Positions 39,201-51,700 of a DNA stretch of 64,000 bases are shown one piece after another. The stretch is from Lepidurus packardi (lineage: Eukaryota; Arthropoda; Branchiopoda; Notostraca; Triopsidae). Where the stretch lies: contig JAKZAN010000039.1 of assembly GCA_023053545.1 (NCBI GenBank), positions 511,001 to 575,000 on the forward strand. The letters are read 5' to 3'. The translations under genes and the position numbers were made by a program. The notes under the pieces are model-generated. The model searched no databases. It was not told the origin of the DNA and was given only the letters and a program-made list of their open reading frames with translations. Every line of letters begins with the position of its first letter. Within the stretch, counting starts at the first letter, position 1.

Positions 39201-42200
39201 TAGTTCCTTACGGATTGAATTAATTCTTTACGGATAGAATTAATTCCTTACGGACTGAATTAATTCCTTAATGACTGAATTAATTCCTTACGGGCTGAAT
39301 TACTTTCTTACGGACTGAATTAATTCCTTACGGACTGAATTAATTCCTAACGGACTGAATTAATTCCTTACGGACTGAATTAATTCCTTACGGAATGAAT
39401 TAATTCCTTACGGAATGAATTAATTCCTTACGGGCTGAATTAATTAATTAATGGACTGAATTGATTTATTACGGATTGAATTAATTCCTTACGGACTGAA
39501 TTAATTACTTAAGGACTGAATTAATTCCTTACGGATTGAATTAATTCCTTACGGATTGAATTAATTCCTTACGGATTGAATTCATTCCTTACGGACTGAA
39601 ATAATTCCTTACGGAATGAATTAATTCCTTACGGAATGAATTAATTCCTTACGGACCAAATTAATTCCTTAGGGAATTAATTAATTCCTTACGGGCTGAA
39701 TTAATTTCTTACGGACTGAATTAATTCCTTATGGATTGAATTAATTCCTTACGGATTGAATTAATTCCTTACGGACTGAATAAATTCCTTACGGATTGAA
39801 TTAATTCCTTACAGAATGAATTAATTCTTAACGGAATGAATTAATTCCTTAAGGACCAAATTAATTCCTTAGAGATTGAATTAATTCCTTACGGGCGGAA
39901 TTTATTTCTTACGGACTGCATTAATACATTACGGACTGAACTAGTTCCTTACTAACATAATAAATTCCTTACGGAATGAATTAATTCCTTACGGACTGAA
40001 TTAATTCCTTATGGATTGAATTAATTCCTTACGGACTGAATTAATTCTTAACGGTATGAATTAATTCCTTACGTGCTAAATTAATTTTTTACGGACTGAA
40101 TTAATTCCTTACGGACTGAATTATTTCCTTACTTACTGAATTAATCCCTTACGGACTGAATTAATTAATTAATGGACTGAATTAATTCATTACGGATTGA
40201 ATTAATTAATTAATGGACTGAATTAATTCATTACGGATTGAATTAATTCCTTACGGACTGAATTAATTAATTAATGGACTGAATTAATTCATTACGGATT
40301 GAATTAATTCCTTACGGACTGAATTAATTCCTTACGGATTGAATTGATTCCTTACGGACCAAATTAATTCCTTAGGGAATTAATTAATTCCTTCGTGCTG
40401 AATTAATTTCTCACGGACTGAATTAATACATTACGGACTGAATTAGTTCCTTACGGACTGAATTAGTTCCTTACGGATTGAATTAATTCTTTACGGATAG
40501 AATTAATTCCTTACGGACTGAATTAATTCCTTAATGACTGAATTAATTCCTTACGGGCTGAATTACTTTCTTACGGACTGAATTAATTCCTTACGGATTG
40601 AATTAATTCCTAACGGACTGAATTAATTCCTTACGGACTGAATTAATTCCTTACGGAATGAATTAATTCCTTACGGAATGAATTAATTCCTTACGGGCTG
40701 AATTAATTAATTAATATACTGAATTGATTTATTACGGATTGAATTAATTCCTTACGGACTGAATTAATTACTTAAGGACTGAATTAATTCCTTACGGATT
40801 GAATTAATTCCTTACGGATTGAATTAATTCATCACGGACTGAATTAATTCCTTACGGACTGAATTAATTCCTTACGGATTGAATTCATTCCTTACGGACT
40901 GAAATAATTCCTTACGGAATGAATTAATTCCTTACGGAATGAATTAATTCCTTACGGACCAAATTAATTCCTTAGGGAATTAATTAATTCCTTACGGGCT
41001 GAATTAATTTCTTACGGACTGAATTAATTCCTTACGGATTGAATTAATTCCTTACGGACTGAATTAATTCCTTACGGACTGAATTAATTCCTTACGGACT
41101 GAATTAAATCCTTACGGGCTGAATTAATTATTTACGTACTGAATTAATTAATTAATGGACTGAATTGATTCATTACGGATTGAATTAATTCCTTACGGAC
41201 TGAATAAATTACTTAAGGACTGAATTAATTCCTTACGGATTGAATTAATTCCTTATGGACTTAATTAATTCCTTACGGACTGAATTAATCCCTTACGGAC
41301 TGAGTTAATTCCTTACGGACTGAATTAATTCCTTAAGGATTGAATTAATTCCTTACGTACTGAATTAATTAATTAATGGACTGAATTAATTCCTTACGGA
41401 CTGAATCAATTCATTACGGACGTAATTAATTCCTTACGGACTGAATTAATCCCTTACGGACTGAGTTAATTCCTTACGGACTGAATTAATTCCTTACGGA
41501 TTGAATTAATTCCTTACGGACTGAATTAATTCCTTACGGACTGAATTTATTCCTTAAGTACTGAATTAATTCCTTACGGATTGAATTAATTCCTTACAGA
41601 ATGAATTAATTCTTAACGGAATGAATTAATTCTTTACGGACCAAATTAATTCCTTAGAGATTGAAATAATTCCTTACGGGCTGAATTTATTTCTTACGGA
41701 CTGCATTAATACATTACGGACTGAATTAGTTCCTTACGGACTGAATTAATTCCTTACTAACATAATAAATTCCTTACGGAATGAATTAATTCCTTACGGA
41801 CTGAATTAATTCCTTACGGATTGAATTAATTCCTTACGGACTGAATTAATTCTTAACGGTATGAATTAATTCCTTACGGACCGAATTAATTCCTTTGGGA
41901 ATGAATTAATTCCTTACGTGCTGAATTAATTTCTTACGGACTAAATTAATTCCTTACGGACTGAATTAATTCCTTACTTACTGAATTAATTCCTTACGGA
42001 CTGAATTAATTAATTAATGGACTGAATTATTTCATTACGGATTGAATTAATTCCTTTTGGACTGAATTAATTCCTTACGGACTGAATTAATTCCTTACGG
42101 ATTGAATTAATTCCTTACGGATTGAATTAATTCCTTACGGACTGAATTAATTCCTTACGGATTGAATTGATTCCTTACGGACCAAATTAATTCCTTAGGG

Positions 42201-42306
42201 AAATAATTAATTCCTTACGGGCTGAATTAATTTCTCACGGACTGAATTAATACACTACGGACTGAATTAGTTCCTTACGGACTGAATTAGTTCCTTACGG
42301 ACTGAA
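36243..42306. repeat. Satellite array, domain beta, between A2 and B1
   Basis: 20-bp monomers. The left part parallels the segment after A1 (TTCCTTTGGGAAATG, CTTACATGCTG, TTACTTTCTG variants in the same order). The right part from about 40,310 is duplicated before B2 from about 52,055 (offset 11,745), including the rare CTTCGTGCTG and TACACTACGG variants. A small irregular unit (TTATTTTACCTTACGG) is at about 38,155. GGACTGCATT monomers matching the element C target occur at 41,695. No gene seen. Confidence 0.95.
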
Positions 42307-42308
42307 TT
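42296..42308. repeat. Target-site duplication, left copy, element B1
   Basis: TACGGACTGAATT, with the right copy at 45,750-45,762. This is the canonical monomer, so by itself it cannot separate a duplication from neighbouring units. The phase is the same as for A and C. Confidence 0.6.
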
Positions 42309-42332
42309 TTTTTTTTTTTTTTTTTTTTTTTT

Positions 42333-42365
42333 AACTTTAACAGGCGTAGGCTCGCGCCTATTGCC
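42333..42365 (-). other. 3'-terminal stem-loop of element B1
   Basis: Plus strand TAGGC (42,347-42,351), TCGC, GCCTA (42,356-42,360), then TTGCC. As RNA: GGCAA-UAGGC-GCGA-GCCUA-CGCC, with a GNRA-type tetraloop. It lies about 15 nt before the poly-A and aligns with the hairpins of A and C. Confidence 0.65.
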
Positions 42366-42565
42366 TCAAGCTTTATTAAATATGCCTTCTGTACATTGTC
42401 AATAATTTAAAAAATTGTTAAAGGGGTGATGCTTCTGCATTACCCTTTAACATAGCACATAGAACAAAAGGGTGGAGAGGGGGATAGGACACAAAGGGGG
42501 TGGAGGGGGGGACACATGACAAGGAGGGTGGAGGGGGGGAGACAGCAGGGCAAAAACTCTGCTAA
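42366..42565 (-). other. 3' UTR of element B1 with G-rich plus strand
   Basis: Between the ORF2 stop and the stem-loop. At about 42,470-42,545 the plus strand (the first cDNA strand) has repeated runs of three to eight G separated by short purine-rich spacers (GGGTGGAG, GGGGGTGGAGG), so it could form G-quadruplexes. The element RNA is correspondingly C-rich. No ORF here. Confidence 0.6.
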
Positions 42566-45500
42566 CTAGAACACCCTTATGCAACTTTGATTCGCTTCGT
42601 GTAGAAAAATATTAAGTGTGTTGAAAGCTTTAGGGCTGGTTAGCAATTCCTTTGCGTTAAAATGGATTTTTAACTTGTTTAGCTTCTGGAGTAGTTGGGC
42701 ACGTTGCTTGTTGAGTCGACGACAGTGGAACAGTAGATGCGGTAGGTCCTGTCTAGTTCTATCCTGGCATGGACATAGGTCCGAGTCGGATTTTTGGATT
42801 CGTTGGAGGTAGCTCCTGGTTGGGAAGTGTGTGGTTCTCACTTGAATCATCTTTGAGATGATTGTCCTGGGAAGGTGGACGTACACTATTCCTTGACGAG
42901 ATGGTCCATGGGTCAGATCCTGTAACGGGCTCTGAGAATTATTCCAACGTTCCTTCCATTGACTCATCGTTGCTTCTTCTATCCAACCACGAGCTACCTT
43001 TATGGAATCTGGGCTTGACTTCCAGACGACGGCTGCAAGTACTCTTGCCCTCTCCAAACAGGACGTGTATCGTCTGTGCCTGGGTACCTCTTCGGAAACG
43101 GGCCATTTGTCCCAGTATCTTGAAGCGTAGTTGCGGAGCACTAATCTCTCGAGGTACAAATCGAATGGTGGTAGGCCCGATTCTATTTCCAAAGCAACGG
43201 TTGGGGTTGTTTTGAGGGCTCCTGTTATTGCTAACAGGCCCTTTCTATACAGTTGGATAATGGGTCGTAGCTTAGCCAAAGAGATGTTGCACCAGGCTGG
43301 GAAAGCATAGCTTAGTTTTGAGAGGACCGTCGTCTGAAAAAGAGTACGGACCTGACGGCAAGTGACAGCTCTTGAAAATCTCATCACTTTGTGTATCCTT
43401 TGCAGGGTTAAATTGCATTGGACTACCAGACGGTTAACATGGTGTGTCCATGTGAGACTATTGTCATAAACTAGACCGAGGTACCTGACCGCATCCTTAG
43501 AATGGACTATCGTACCGTCCCAAACGAGGGGTGTGGCTTCTGGTTTTTGCTTTTTGGAAAAGTGAATTAATTCCGTCTTTTCTTTCGCAAACTGTAGTCG
43601 GTGCTTCTTAGCCCATTTTTCGAGCGCAGCCAAGTTGTTGCTCAGAAGCTTGACATTTTTCTCGCTGGAGGTGCTCGATGTAAAAATCAACAGGTCATCC
43701 GCGAAAGCTTGCATGTCGATCTTCTTCCGTTTTATGCATCCCAACGCTCCATCAATGTACATCAAGAATAATATCGGTGATAGGGGAGAGCCTTGCGGAA
43801 CTCCCTTAATAATCGAGACGACATCGCTTTTTTCTTCACCAAAAACCACATATGCTCTCCGTTTCTCGAGAAAACTCTTAATCCATCTGGTCACTTGTGA
43901 TGGAACTTTCAGCGCCCAAAGCTCTTCAACTAACACTTCGTGGTTTACATTGTCAAATGCTCCGGAAATGTCCAACAGTAAGGCTGAAAGGACTTTCCCT
44001 TTATCGAAGCTATCCAAAATCGCATCGCTGAAATTCACCATGGCATCCACTGTTGATCGCCCTGGTCTAAAACCCCATTGCATATCCGACAACTTATCGT
44101 TATCTTCTAGAAACAGCTTTAACCGATTTGCTATTGCCTTTTCTAGTATTTTCCCCAATACCGGTAGCAGGGAGATTGGTCGAAAACTCTTGATTGACGT
44201 GTAGCTCTGCTTCCCAGGCTTAGGGAGCGTAATAACTTTAGCAGTCTTCCATGCTTTGGGGTGATATTCCAGGGCCAGAGAGGCATTATACAAGCTAACC
44301 ACTGTTGGGCCAATAACACTCCATAGGGATTTAATGATGATTGCTTGGATTTCATCCACTCCAGCAGCTTTACATGGTTGGAGTCCCTCGATTATCTCAG
44401 AAATTTCCTCCCTGGTGAAAGGGGCTTCATAAAAAGAACCTCTGGTTTTCCGAGCTTTGTACAGGGAAGAACGGCGTCGTAGGGAATCTTCTTGCGAATT
44501 TACCGGGGCCCCGTCCAGCAGGTGTGTCGCCACAAAATTTAATTTCGTAATCGCATCTGGGAAAGGCGTACCATCATTTCGTCTCAGGAATTCGAGCTTG
44601 TTATTATTGTAGACCCTCATTTGCCGGTCTAGGTTCCAAATAACCCTGCTGTCTGGTGTATTAAGTTGTTCAGACCAATACGTATTCCTGAATTCCCTGG
44701 TTTTCGCTCTATAGGCATTCCTGGTTTCTTTCCATAACTTTTCCCTCTCAGAGCCCCCGTGTGTACGGTACTGTCTGAGCACAGCCGCTGTTTGTTTACG
44801 AAGGATTTGGAGCTCCCTATTCCACCAAGGATTGTTCCTGTTATTTGCGGATTTTTTGGGGATACTTTTCGTCATTTCCGTCTGGATGATTGTTGTAAGC
44901 CTGCCAACGGCTATGTCCAAAGCGATAGGGCTCGAAAGATCTGCGAACTTAGGTGATGCCTTCAGTACCTCACCCCGTACGTTAGAGGCGAGTTCTTTCC
45001 AATTGACCCTGCTGTAGCACCATGTTGTCTTTGCCGTGTGGGTTTGCAAAAGATTAAGGGAAATCACTATGGCTTTGTGATCTGATTCATTGTAATACTC
45101 TGCTTCATCCAGGACGTGCCAATCTGTGGTCTTGATTAATTGCGGGGAACACCACGTGAGGTCTAAAGTCGATTTGTGCCCACGCTCGTTGTGAAATGTT
45201 GGGACATTCCATTCATTAATCAAGTCCAAGTGATGTTCTGTGGCAAAGTCGTACAGTTGTATTCCTGGTATATCTGAAGCTTTATCCTCCCACCGCCAGT
45301 GATGGGCATTGAAATCTCCTGTTACTATCACAGGGTCGTGTTGGTTGTAATTTCCCCAGGCTTCTTCAAGAAGCGACGCGGTGTTAGCTGTGTGCCTTCT
45401 ATATATTGCAAGTATGGATATCGCTCGTCCTCCTGGGTTTGTCAACCTGATTTTCGCGTATAGTTCCTTAATTTCAAGGACATAGAAACGGCTGTCTGGC

Positions 45501-45700
45501 TTACGGAGCAGCATCACTCCTTCATAAGCAAGAGACGGAGTAATAACGTCAAATCCCATGATACGTGATTGAGTGTAGTTCTGTGGCGGCTCCAATAAAA
45601 TAACCAAGGTTACATCTTCTCTGTTTGCCTCTCTAGCAACTTCAGTAAGTTGAGATGTGCTTTTACGAATGTTCTGCACAATCAATCGTACCAATCCCAT
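42566..45700 (-). CDS. Element B1 ORF2: endonuclease-reverse transcriptase, intact
   Basis: 1044 residues, uninterrupted. The N-terminal APE-type endonuclease spans about 1-225, with E37 (LLEPPQ), Y100, D129 and N131 (GDFNAHH), D180 and S206-D207-H208. A linker contains NNPWWN and the reverse transcriptase core covers about 480-760: SFRPISLLPVLGK, QWGFRPGRST, catalytic D577 (LLLDISGAFD), GVPQGSPLSP (633-642), and F-A-D668-D669. The C-terminal part carries C976-X-C978-X9-H988-X4-C993. No RNase H domain is evident, and the length fits LINEs without one. It starts at an ATG with A at -3 and G at +4, one codon after the ORF1 stop and in the same frame. It should perform target-primed reverse transcription. 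The coding potential is intact although the element lacks ORF1. Confidence 0.95.
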   Translation of the reverse strand: MGLVRLIVQNIRKSTSQLTEVAREANREDVTLVILLEPPQNYTQSRIMGFDVITPSLAYEGVMLLRKPDSRFYVLEIKELYAKIRLTNPGGRAISILAIYRRHTANTASLLEEAWGNYNQHDPVIVTGDFNAHHWRWEDKASDIPGIQLYDFATEHHLDLINEWNVPTFHNERGHKSTLDLTWCSPQLIKTTDWHVLDEAEYYNESDHKAIVISLNLLQTHTAKTTWCYSRVNWKELASNVRGEVLKASPKFADLSSPIALDIAVGRLTTIIQTEMTKSIPKKSANNRNNPWWNRELQILRKQTAAVLRQYRTHGGSEREKLWKETRNAYRAKTREFRNTYWSEQLNTPDSRVIWNLDRQMRVYNNNKLEFLRRNDGTPFPDAITKLNFVATHLLDGAPVNSQEDSLRRRSSLYKARKTRGSFYEAPFTREEISEIIEGLQPCKAAGVDEIQAIIIKSLWSVIGPTVVSLYNASLALEYHPKAWKTAKVITLPKPGKQSYTSIKSFRPISLLPVLGKILEKAIANRLKLFLEDNDKLSDMQWGFRPGRSTVDAMVNFSDAILDSFDKGKVLSALLLDISGAFDNVNHEVLVEELWALKVPSQVTRWIKSFLEKRRAYVVFGEEKSDVVSIIKGVPQGSPLSPILFLMYIDGALGCIKRKKIDMQAFADDLLIFTSSTSSEKNVKLLSNNLAALEKWAKKHRLQFAKEKTELIHFSKKQKPEATPLVWDGTIVHSKDAVRYLGLVYDNSLTWTHHVNRLVVQCNLTLQRIHKVMRFSRAVTCRQVRTLFQTTVLSKLSYAFPAWCNISLAKLRPIIQLYRKGLLAITGALKTTPTVALEIESGLPPFDLYLERLVLRNYASRYWDKWPVSEEVPRHRRYTSCLERARVLAAVVWKSSPDSIKVARGWIEEATMSQWKERWNNSQSPLQDLTHGPSRQGIVYVHLPRTIISKMIQVRTTHFPTRSYLQRIQKSDSDLCPCQDRTRQDLPHLLFHCRRLNKQRAQLLQKLNKLKIHFNAKELLTSPKAFNTLNIFLHEANQSCIRVF

Positions 45701-45703
45701 TGT

Positions 45704-45748
45704 CTATTTGCTCCTTGACACGGACTTCTTGCCCTTTGCGTCTATCTC
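45704..45748 (-). pseudogene. Element B1 ORF1 remnant (last 14 codons)
   Basis: Sense codons EIDAKGKKSVSRSK and TAG directly abut the satellite. They are homologous to the basic C-terminal tail of element C ORF1, including the K-K-S core. The remnant fixes the truncation point inside ORF1. Confidence 0.85.
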
Positions 45749-45749
45749 C

Positions 45750-48700
45750 TACGGACTGAATTAATTCCTTACGGACTGAATTAATTCCTTACGGATTGAA
45801 TTAATTCCTTACGGACTGAATGAATTCTTAACGTTATGAATTAATTCCTTACGGACCGAATTAATTCCTTACGTGCTGAATTAATTTCTTACGGACTGAA
45901 TTAATTCCTTACGGACTGAATTAATTCCTTACTTACTGAATTAATTCCTTACGGACTGAATTAATTAATTGATGGACTGAATTAATTCATTACGGATTGA
46001 ATTAATTCCTTACGGACTGAATTAGTTCCTTACGGACTGAATTAATTCTTTACGGATAGAATTAATTCCTTACGGACTGAATTAATTCCTTAATGAATGA
46101 ATTAATTCCTTACGGGCTGAATTACTTTCTTACGGACTGAATTAATTCCTTACGGACTGAATTTATTCCTTAAGTACTGAATTAATTCCTTACGGATTGA
46201 ATTAATTCCTTACAGAATGAATTAATTCTTAACGGAATGAATTAATTCTTTACGGACCAAATTAATTCCTTAGAGATTGAATTAATTCCTTACGGGCTGA
46301 ATTTATTTCTTACGGACTGCATTAATACATTACGGACTGAATTAGTTCCTTACGGACTGAATTAATTCCTTACTAACATAATAAATTCCTTACGGAATGA
46401 ATTAATTCCTTACGGACTGAATTAATTCCTTACGGATTGAATTAATTCCTTACGGACTGAATTAATTCTTAACGGTATGAATTAATTCCTTACGGACCGA
46501 ATTAATACCTTTGGGAATGAACTAATTCCTTACGTGCTGAATTAATTTCTTACGGACTGAATTAATTCCTTACGGACTGAATTAATTCCTAACGGACTGA
46601 ATTAATTCCTTACGGACTGAATTAATTCCTTCCGGATTGAATTAATTCTTTACGGACTGAAATAATTCCTTACGGACTGAATTAATTCTTTACGGAGTGA
46701 ATTAATTCCTTACAGACTGAATTAATTCCTTACGGACTGAATTAATTACTTAAGGACTGAACTAATTCCTTACGGATTGAATTAATTCCTTACGGACTTA
46801 ATTAATTCCTTACGGACTGAATTAATCCCTTACGGACTGAGTTAATTCCATACGGACTGAATTAATTCCTTACGGATTGAATTAATTCCTTACGTACTGA
46901 ATTAATTAATTAATGGACTGAATTAATTCCTTACGGACTGAATCAATTCCTTACGGACTTAATTAATTCCTTACGGACTGAATTAATTCCTTACGGACTG
47001 AGTTAATTCCTTACGGACTGAATTAATTCCTTACGGATTGAATTAATTCCTTACGGACTGAATTAATTCCTTACGGACTGAATTTATTCCTTACGGACTG
47101 AATTAATTCCTACCGGATTGAATTAATTCCTTACAGAATGAATTAATTCTTAACGGAATGAATTAATTCTTTACGGACCAAATTAATTCCTTAGAGATTG
47201 AATTAATTCCTTACGGGCTGAATTTATTTCTTACGGACTGCATTAATACATTACGGACTGAAATAGTTCCTTACGGACTGAATTAATTCCTTACTAACAT
47301 AATAAATTCCTTACGGACTGAATTAATTCCTTACGGACTGAATTAATTCCTTACGGATTGAATTAATTCCTTACGGATTGAATTAATTCCTCACGGACTG
47401 AATTAATTCCTTACGGATTGAATTGATTCCTTACGGAAAAAATTAATTCCTTAGGGAAATAATTAATTCCTTACGGGCTGAATTATTTTCTCACGGACTG
47501 AATTAATACATTACGGACTGAATTAGTTCCTTACGGACTGAATTAGTTCCTTACGGACTGAATTAATTCTTTACGGATATAATTAATTCCTTACGGACTG
47601 AATTAATTCCTTAATGAATGAATTAATTCCTTACGGGCTGAATTACTTTCTTACGGACTGAATTAATTCCTTACGGACTGAATTAATTCCTAACGGACTG
47701 AATTAGTTCCTTACGGACCAAATTAATTCCTTAGGGAATTAATTAATTCCTTACAATTGAATTAAATCCTTACGGACTGAATTAATTATTTACGTACTGA
47801 ATTAATTAGTTAATGGACTGAATTGATTCATTACGTATTGAATTAATTCCTTACGGACTGAATTAATTACCTAAGGACTGAATTAATTCCTTACGGATTG
47901 AATTAATTCCTTACGGATTGAATTAATTCATCACGGACTGAATTAATTCTTTACGGACTGAATTAATTCCTTACGGATTGAATTGATTCCTGACGGACCA
48001 AATTAATTCCTTAGGGAAATAATTAATTCCTTACGGACTGAATTAATTCCTTACGTGCTGAATTAATTTCTTACGGACTGAATTAATTCATTACGGACTG
48101 AATTAATTCCTTACTTACTGAATTAATTCCTTACGGACTGAATTAATCCCTTACGGACTGAGTTAATTCCATACGGACTGAATTAATTCCTTACGGATTG
48201 AAATAATTCCTTACGTACTGAATTAATTAATTAATGGACTGAATTAATTCCTTACGGACTGAATCAATTCCTTACGGACTTAATTAATTCCTTACGGACT
48301 GAATTAATTCCTTACGGACCGAGTTAATTCCTTACGGACTGAATTAATTCCTTACGGATTGAATTAATTCCTTACGGACTGAATTAATTCCTTACGGACT
48401 GAATTTATTCCTTACGGAGTGAATTAATTCCTTACAGACTGAATTAGTTCCTTACGGACTGAATTAATTCCTTACTAACATAATAAATTCCTTACGGAAT
48501 GAATTAATTCCTTCCGGATTGAATTAATTCTTTACGGACTGAAATAATTCCTTACGGACTGAATTAATTCTTTACGGAGTGAATTAATTCCTTACAGACT
48601 GAATTAATTCCTTACGGACTGAATTAATTACTTAAGGACTGAACTAATTCCTTACGGATTGAATTAATTCCTTACGGACTTAATTAATTCCTTACGGACT

Positions 48701-51700
48701 GAATTAATCCCTTACGGACTGAGTTAATTCCATACGGACTGAATTAATTCCTTACGGATTGAATTAATTCCTTACGTACTGAATTAATTAATTAATGGAC
48801 TGAATTAATTCCTTACGGACTGAATCAATTCCTTACGGACTTAATTAATTCCTTACGGACTGAATTAATTCCTTACGGACTGAGTTAATTCCTTACGGAC
48901 TGAATTAATTCCTTACGGATTGAATTAATTCCTTACGGACTGAATTAATTCCTTACGGACTGAATTTATTCCTTACGGACTGAATTAATTCCTTACGGAT
49001 TGAATTAATTCCTTACAGAATGAATTAATTCTTAACGGAATGAATTAATTCTTTACGGACCAAATTAATTCCTTAGAGATTGAATTAATTCCTTACGGGC
49101 TGAATTTATTTCTTACGGACTGCATTAATACATTACGGACTGAAATAGTTCCTTACGGACTGAATTAATTCCTTACTAACATAATAAATTCCTTACGGAC
49201 TGAATTAATTCCTTACGGACTGAATTAATTCCTTACGGATTGAATTAATTCCTTACGGATTGAATTAATTCCTCACGGACTGAATTAATTCCTTAATGAA
49301 TGAATTAATTCCTTACGGGCTGAATTACTTTCTTACGGACTGAATTAATTCCTTACGGACTGAATTAATTCCTAACGGACTGAATTAGTTCCTTACGGAC
49401 CAAATTAATTCCTTAGGGAATTAATTAATTCCTTACAATTGAATTAAATCCTTACGGACTGAATTAATTATTTACGTACTGAATTAATTAATTAATGGAC
49501 TGAATTGATTCATTACGTATTGAATTAATTCCTTACGGACTGAATTAATTACCTAAGGACTGAATTAATTCCTTACGGATTGAATTAATTCCTTACGGAT
49601 TGAATTAATTCATCACGGACTGAATTAATTCTTTACGGACTGAATTAATTCCTTACGGATTGAATTGATTCCTGACGGACCAAATTAATTCCTTAGGGAA
49701 ATAATTAATTCCTTACGGGCTGAATTAATTTCTCACGGACTGAATTAATTCCTTACGGACTGAATTAATTCCTTACGGATTGAATTAATTCCTTACGGAC
49801 TGAAATAATTCCTTACGGACTGAATTAATTCCTTACGGAGTGAATTAATTCCTTACAGACTGAATTAATTCCTTACGGATTGAATTAATTCCTTACGGAC
49901 TGAATTAATTCTTAACGGTATGAATTAATTCCTTACGGACCGAATTAATTCCTTTGGGAATGAATTAATTCCTTACGTGCTGAATTAATTTCTTACGGAC
50001 TGAATTAATTCCTTACGGACTGAATTAATTCCTTACTTACTGAATTAATCCCTTACGGACTGAATTAATCCCTTACGGACTGAGTTAATTCCATACGGAC
50101 TGAATTAATTCCTTACGGATTGAAATAATTCCTTACGTACTGAATTAATTAATTAATGGACTGAATTAATTCCTTACGGACTGAATCAATTCCTTACGGA
50201 CTTAATTAATTCCTTACGGACTGAATTAATTCCTTACGGACCGAGTTAATTCCTTACGGACTGAATTAATTCCTTACGGATTGATTTAATTCCTTACGGA
50301 CTGAATTAATTCCTTACGGACTGAATTTATTCCTTACGGAGTGAATTAATTCCTTACGGACCGAATTAATTCCTTTGGGAATGAATTAATTCCTTACGTG
50401 CTGAATTAATTTCTTACGGACTAAATTAATTCCTTACGGACTGAATTAATTCCTTACTTACTGAATTAATTCCTTACGGACTGAATTAATTAATTAATGG
50501 ACTGAATTATTTCATTACGGATTGAATTAATTCCTTACGGACTGAATTAATTCCTTACGGATTGAATTAATTCCTTACGGACTGAATTAATTCTTAACGG
50601 TATGAATTAATTCCTTACGGACCGAATTAATACCTTTGGGAATGAACTAATTCCTTACGTGCTGAATTAATTCCTTACTTACTGAATTAATTCCTTACTT
50701 ACTGAATTAATTCCTTACGGACTGAATTAATTAATTAATGGACTGAATTAATTCATTACGGATTGAATTAATTCCTTACGGACTGAATTAATTCCTTACG
50801 GACTGAATTAATTCCTTACGGATTGAATTAATTCCTTACGGATTGAATTAATTCCTTACGGACTGAATTAATTCCTTACGGATTGAATTGATTCCTTACG
50901 GACCAAATTAATTCCTTAGGGAAATAATTAATTCCTTACGGGCTGAATTAATTTCTCACGGAATGAATTAATACATTACGGACTGAATTAGTTCCTTACG
51001 GACTGAATTAGTTCCTTACGGACTGAATTAATTCTTTACGGATATAATTAATTCCTTACGGACTGAATTAATTCCTTAATGAATGAAATAATTCCTTACG
51101 GGCTGAATTACTTTCTTACGGACTGAATTAATTCCTTACGGACTGAATTAAATCCTAACGGACTGAATTAATTCCTTACGGATTGAATTAATTCCTTACG
51201 GACTGAAATAATTCCTTACAGACTGAATTAATTCCTTACGGAATGAATTAATTCCTTACGGAATGAATTAGTTCCTTACGGACCAAATTAATTCCTTAGG
51301 GAATTAATTAATTCCTTACAATTGAATTAAATCCTTACGGACTGAATTAATTATTTACGTACTGAATTAATTAATTAATGGACTGAATTGATTCATTACG
51401 GATTGAATTAATTCCTTACGGACTGAATTAATTACCTAAGGACTGAATTAATTCCTTACGGATTGAATTAATTCATCACGGACTGAATTAATTCTTTACG
51501 GACTGAATTAATTCCTTACGGATTGAATTGATTCCTTACGGACCAAATTAATTCCTTAGGGAAATAATTAATTCCTTATGGGCTGAATTAATTTCTCAAG
51601 GACTGAGTTAATACATTACGGACTGAATTAGTTCCTTACGGACTGAATTAGTTCCTTACGGACTGAATTAATTCTTTACGGATAGAATTAATTCCTTACG

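Larger units (their letters stand above)
42307..45749 (-). mobile_element. Non-LTR retrotransposon, family B, copy 1 (3.4 kb, 5'-truncated)
   Basis: Minus-strand insertion with a 26-nt poly-T tract (42,307-42,332). In sense order it holds the last 14 codons of ORF1, a complete ORF2, a 233-bp 3' UTR with a stem-loop, and poly-A. The truncation is recognised because the residual codons (EIDAKGKKSVSRSK, stop) match the end of element C ORF1 (EVEAKDKKSATKSK, stop). 5' truncation is typical of incomplete LINE reverse transcription. Related to but clearly distinct from C in protein sequence. Confidence 0.95.

Noticed and set aside
43635..44204. Plus-strand ORF of 189 codons (and its twin at 55,379-55,948)
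   Set aside because: It lies wholly antisense to the conserved RT core of element B ORF2 and shows no motifs; explained as a shadow frame.
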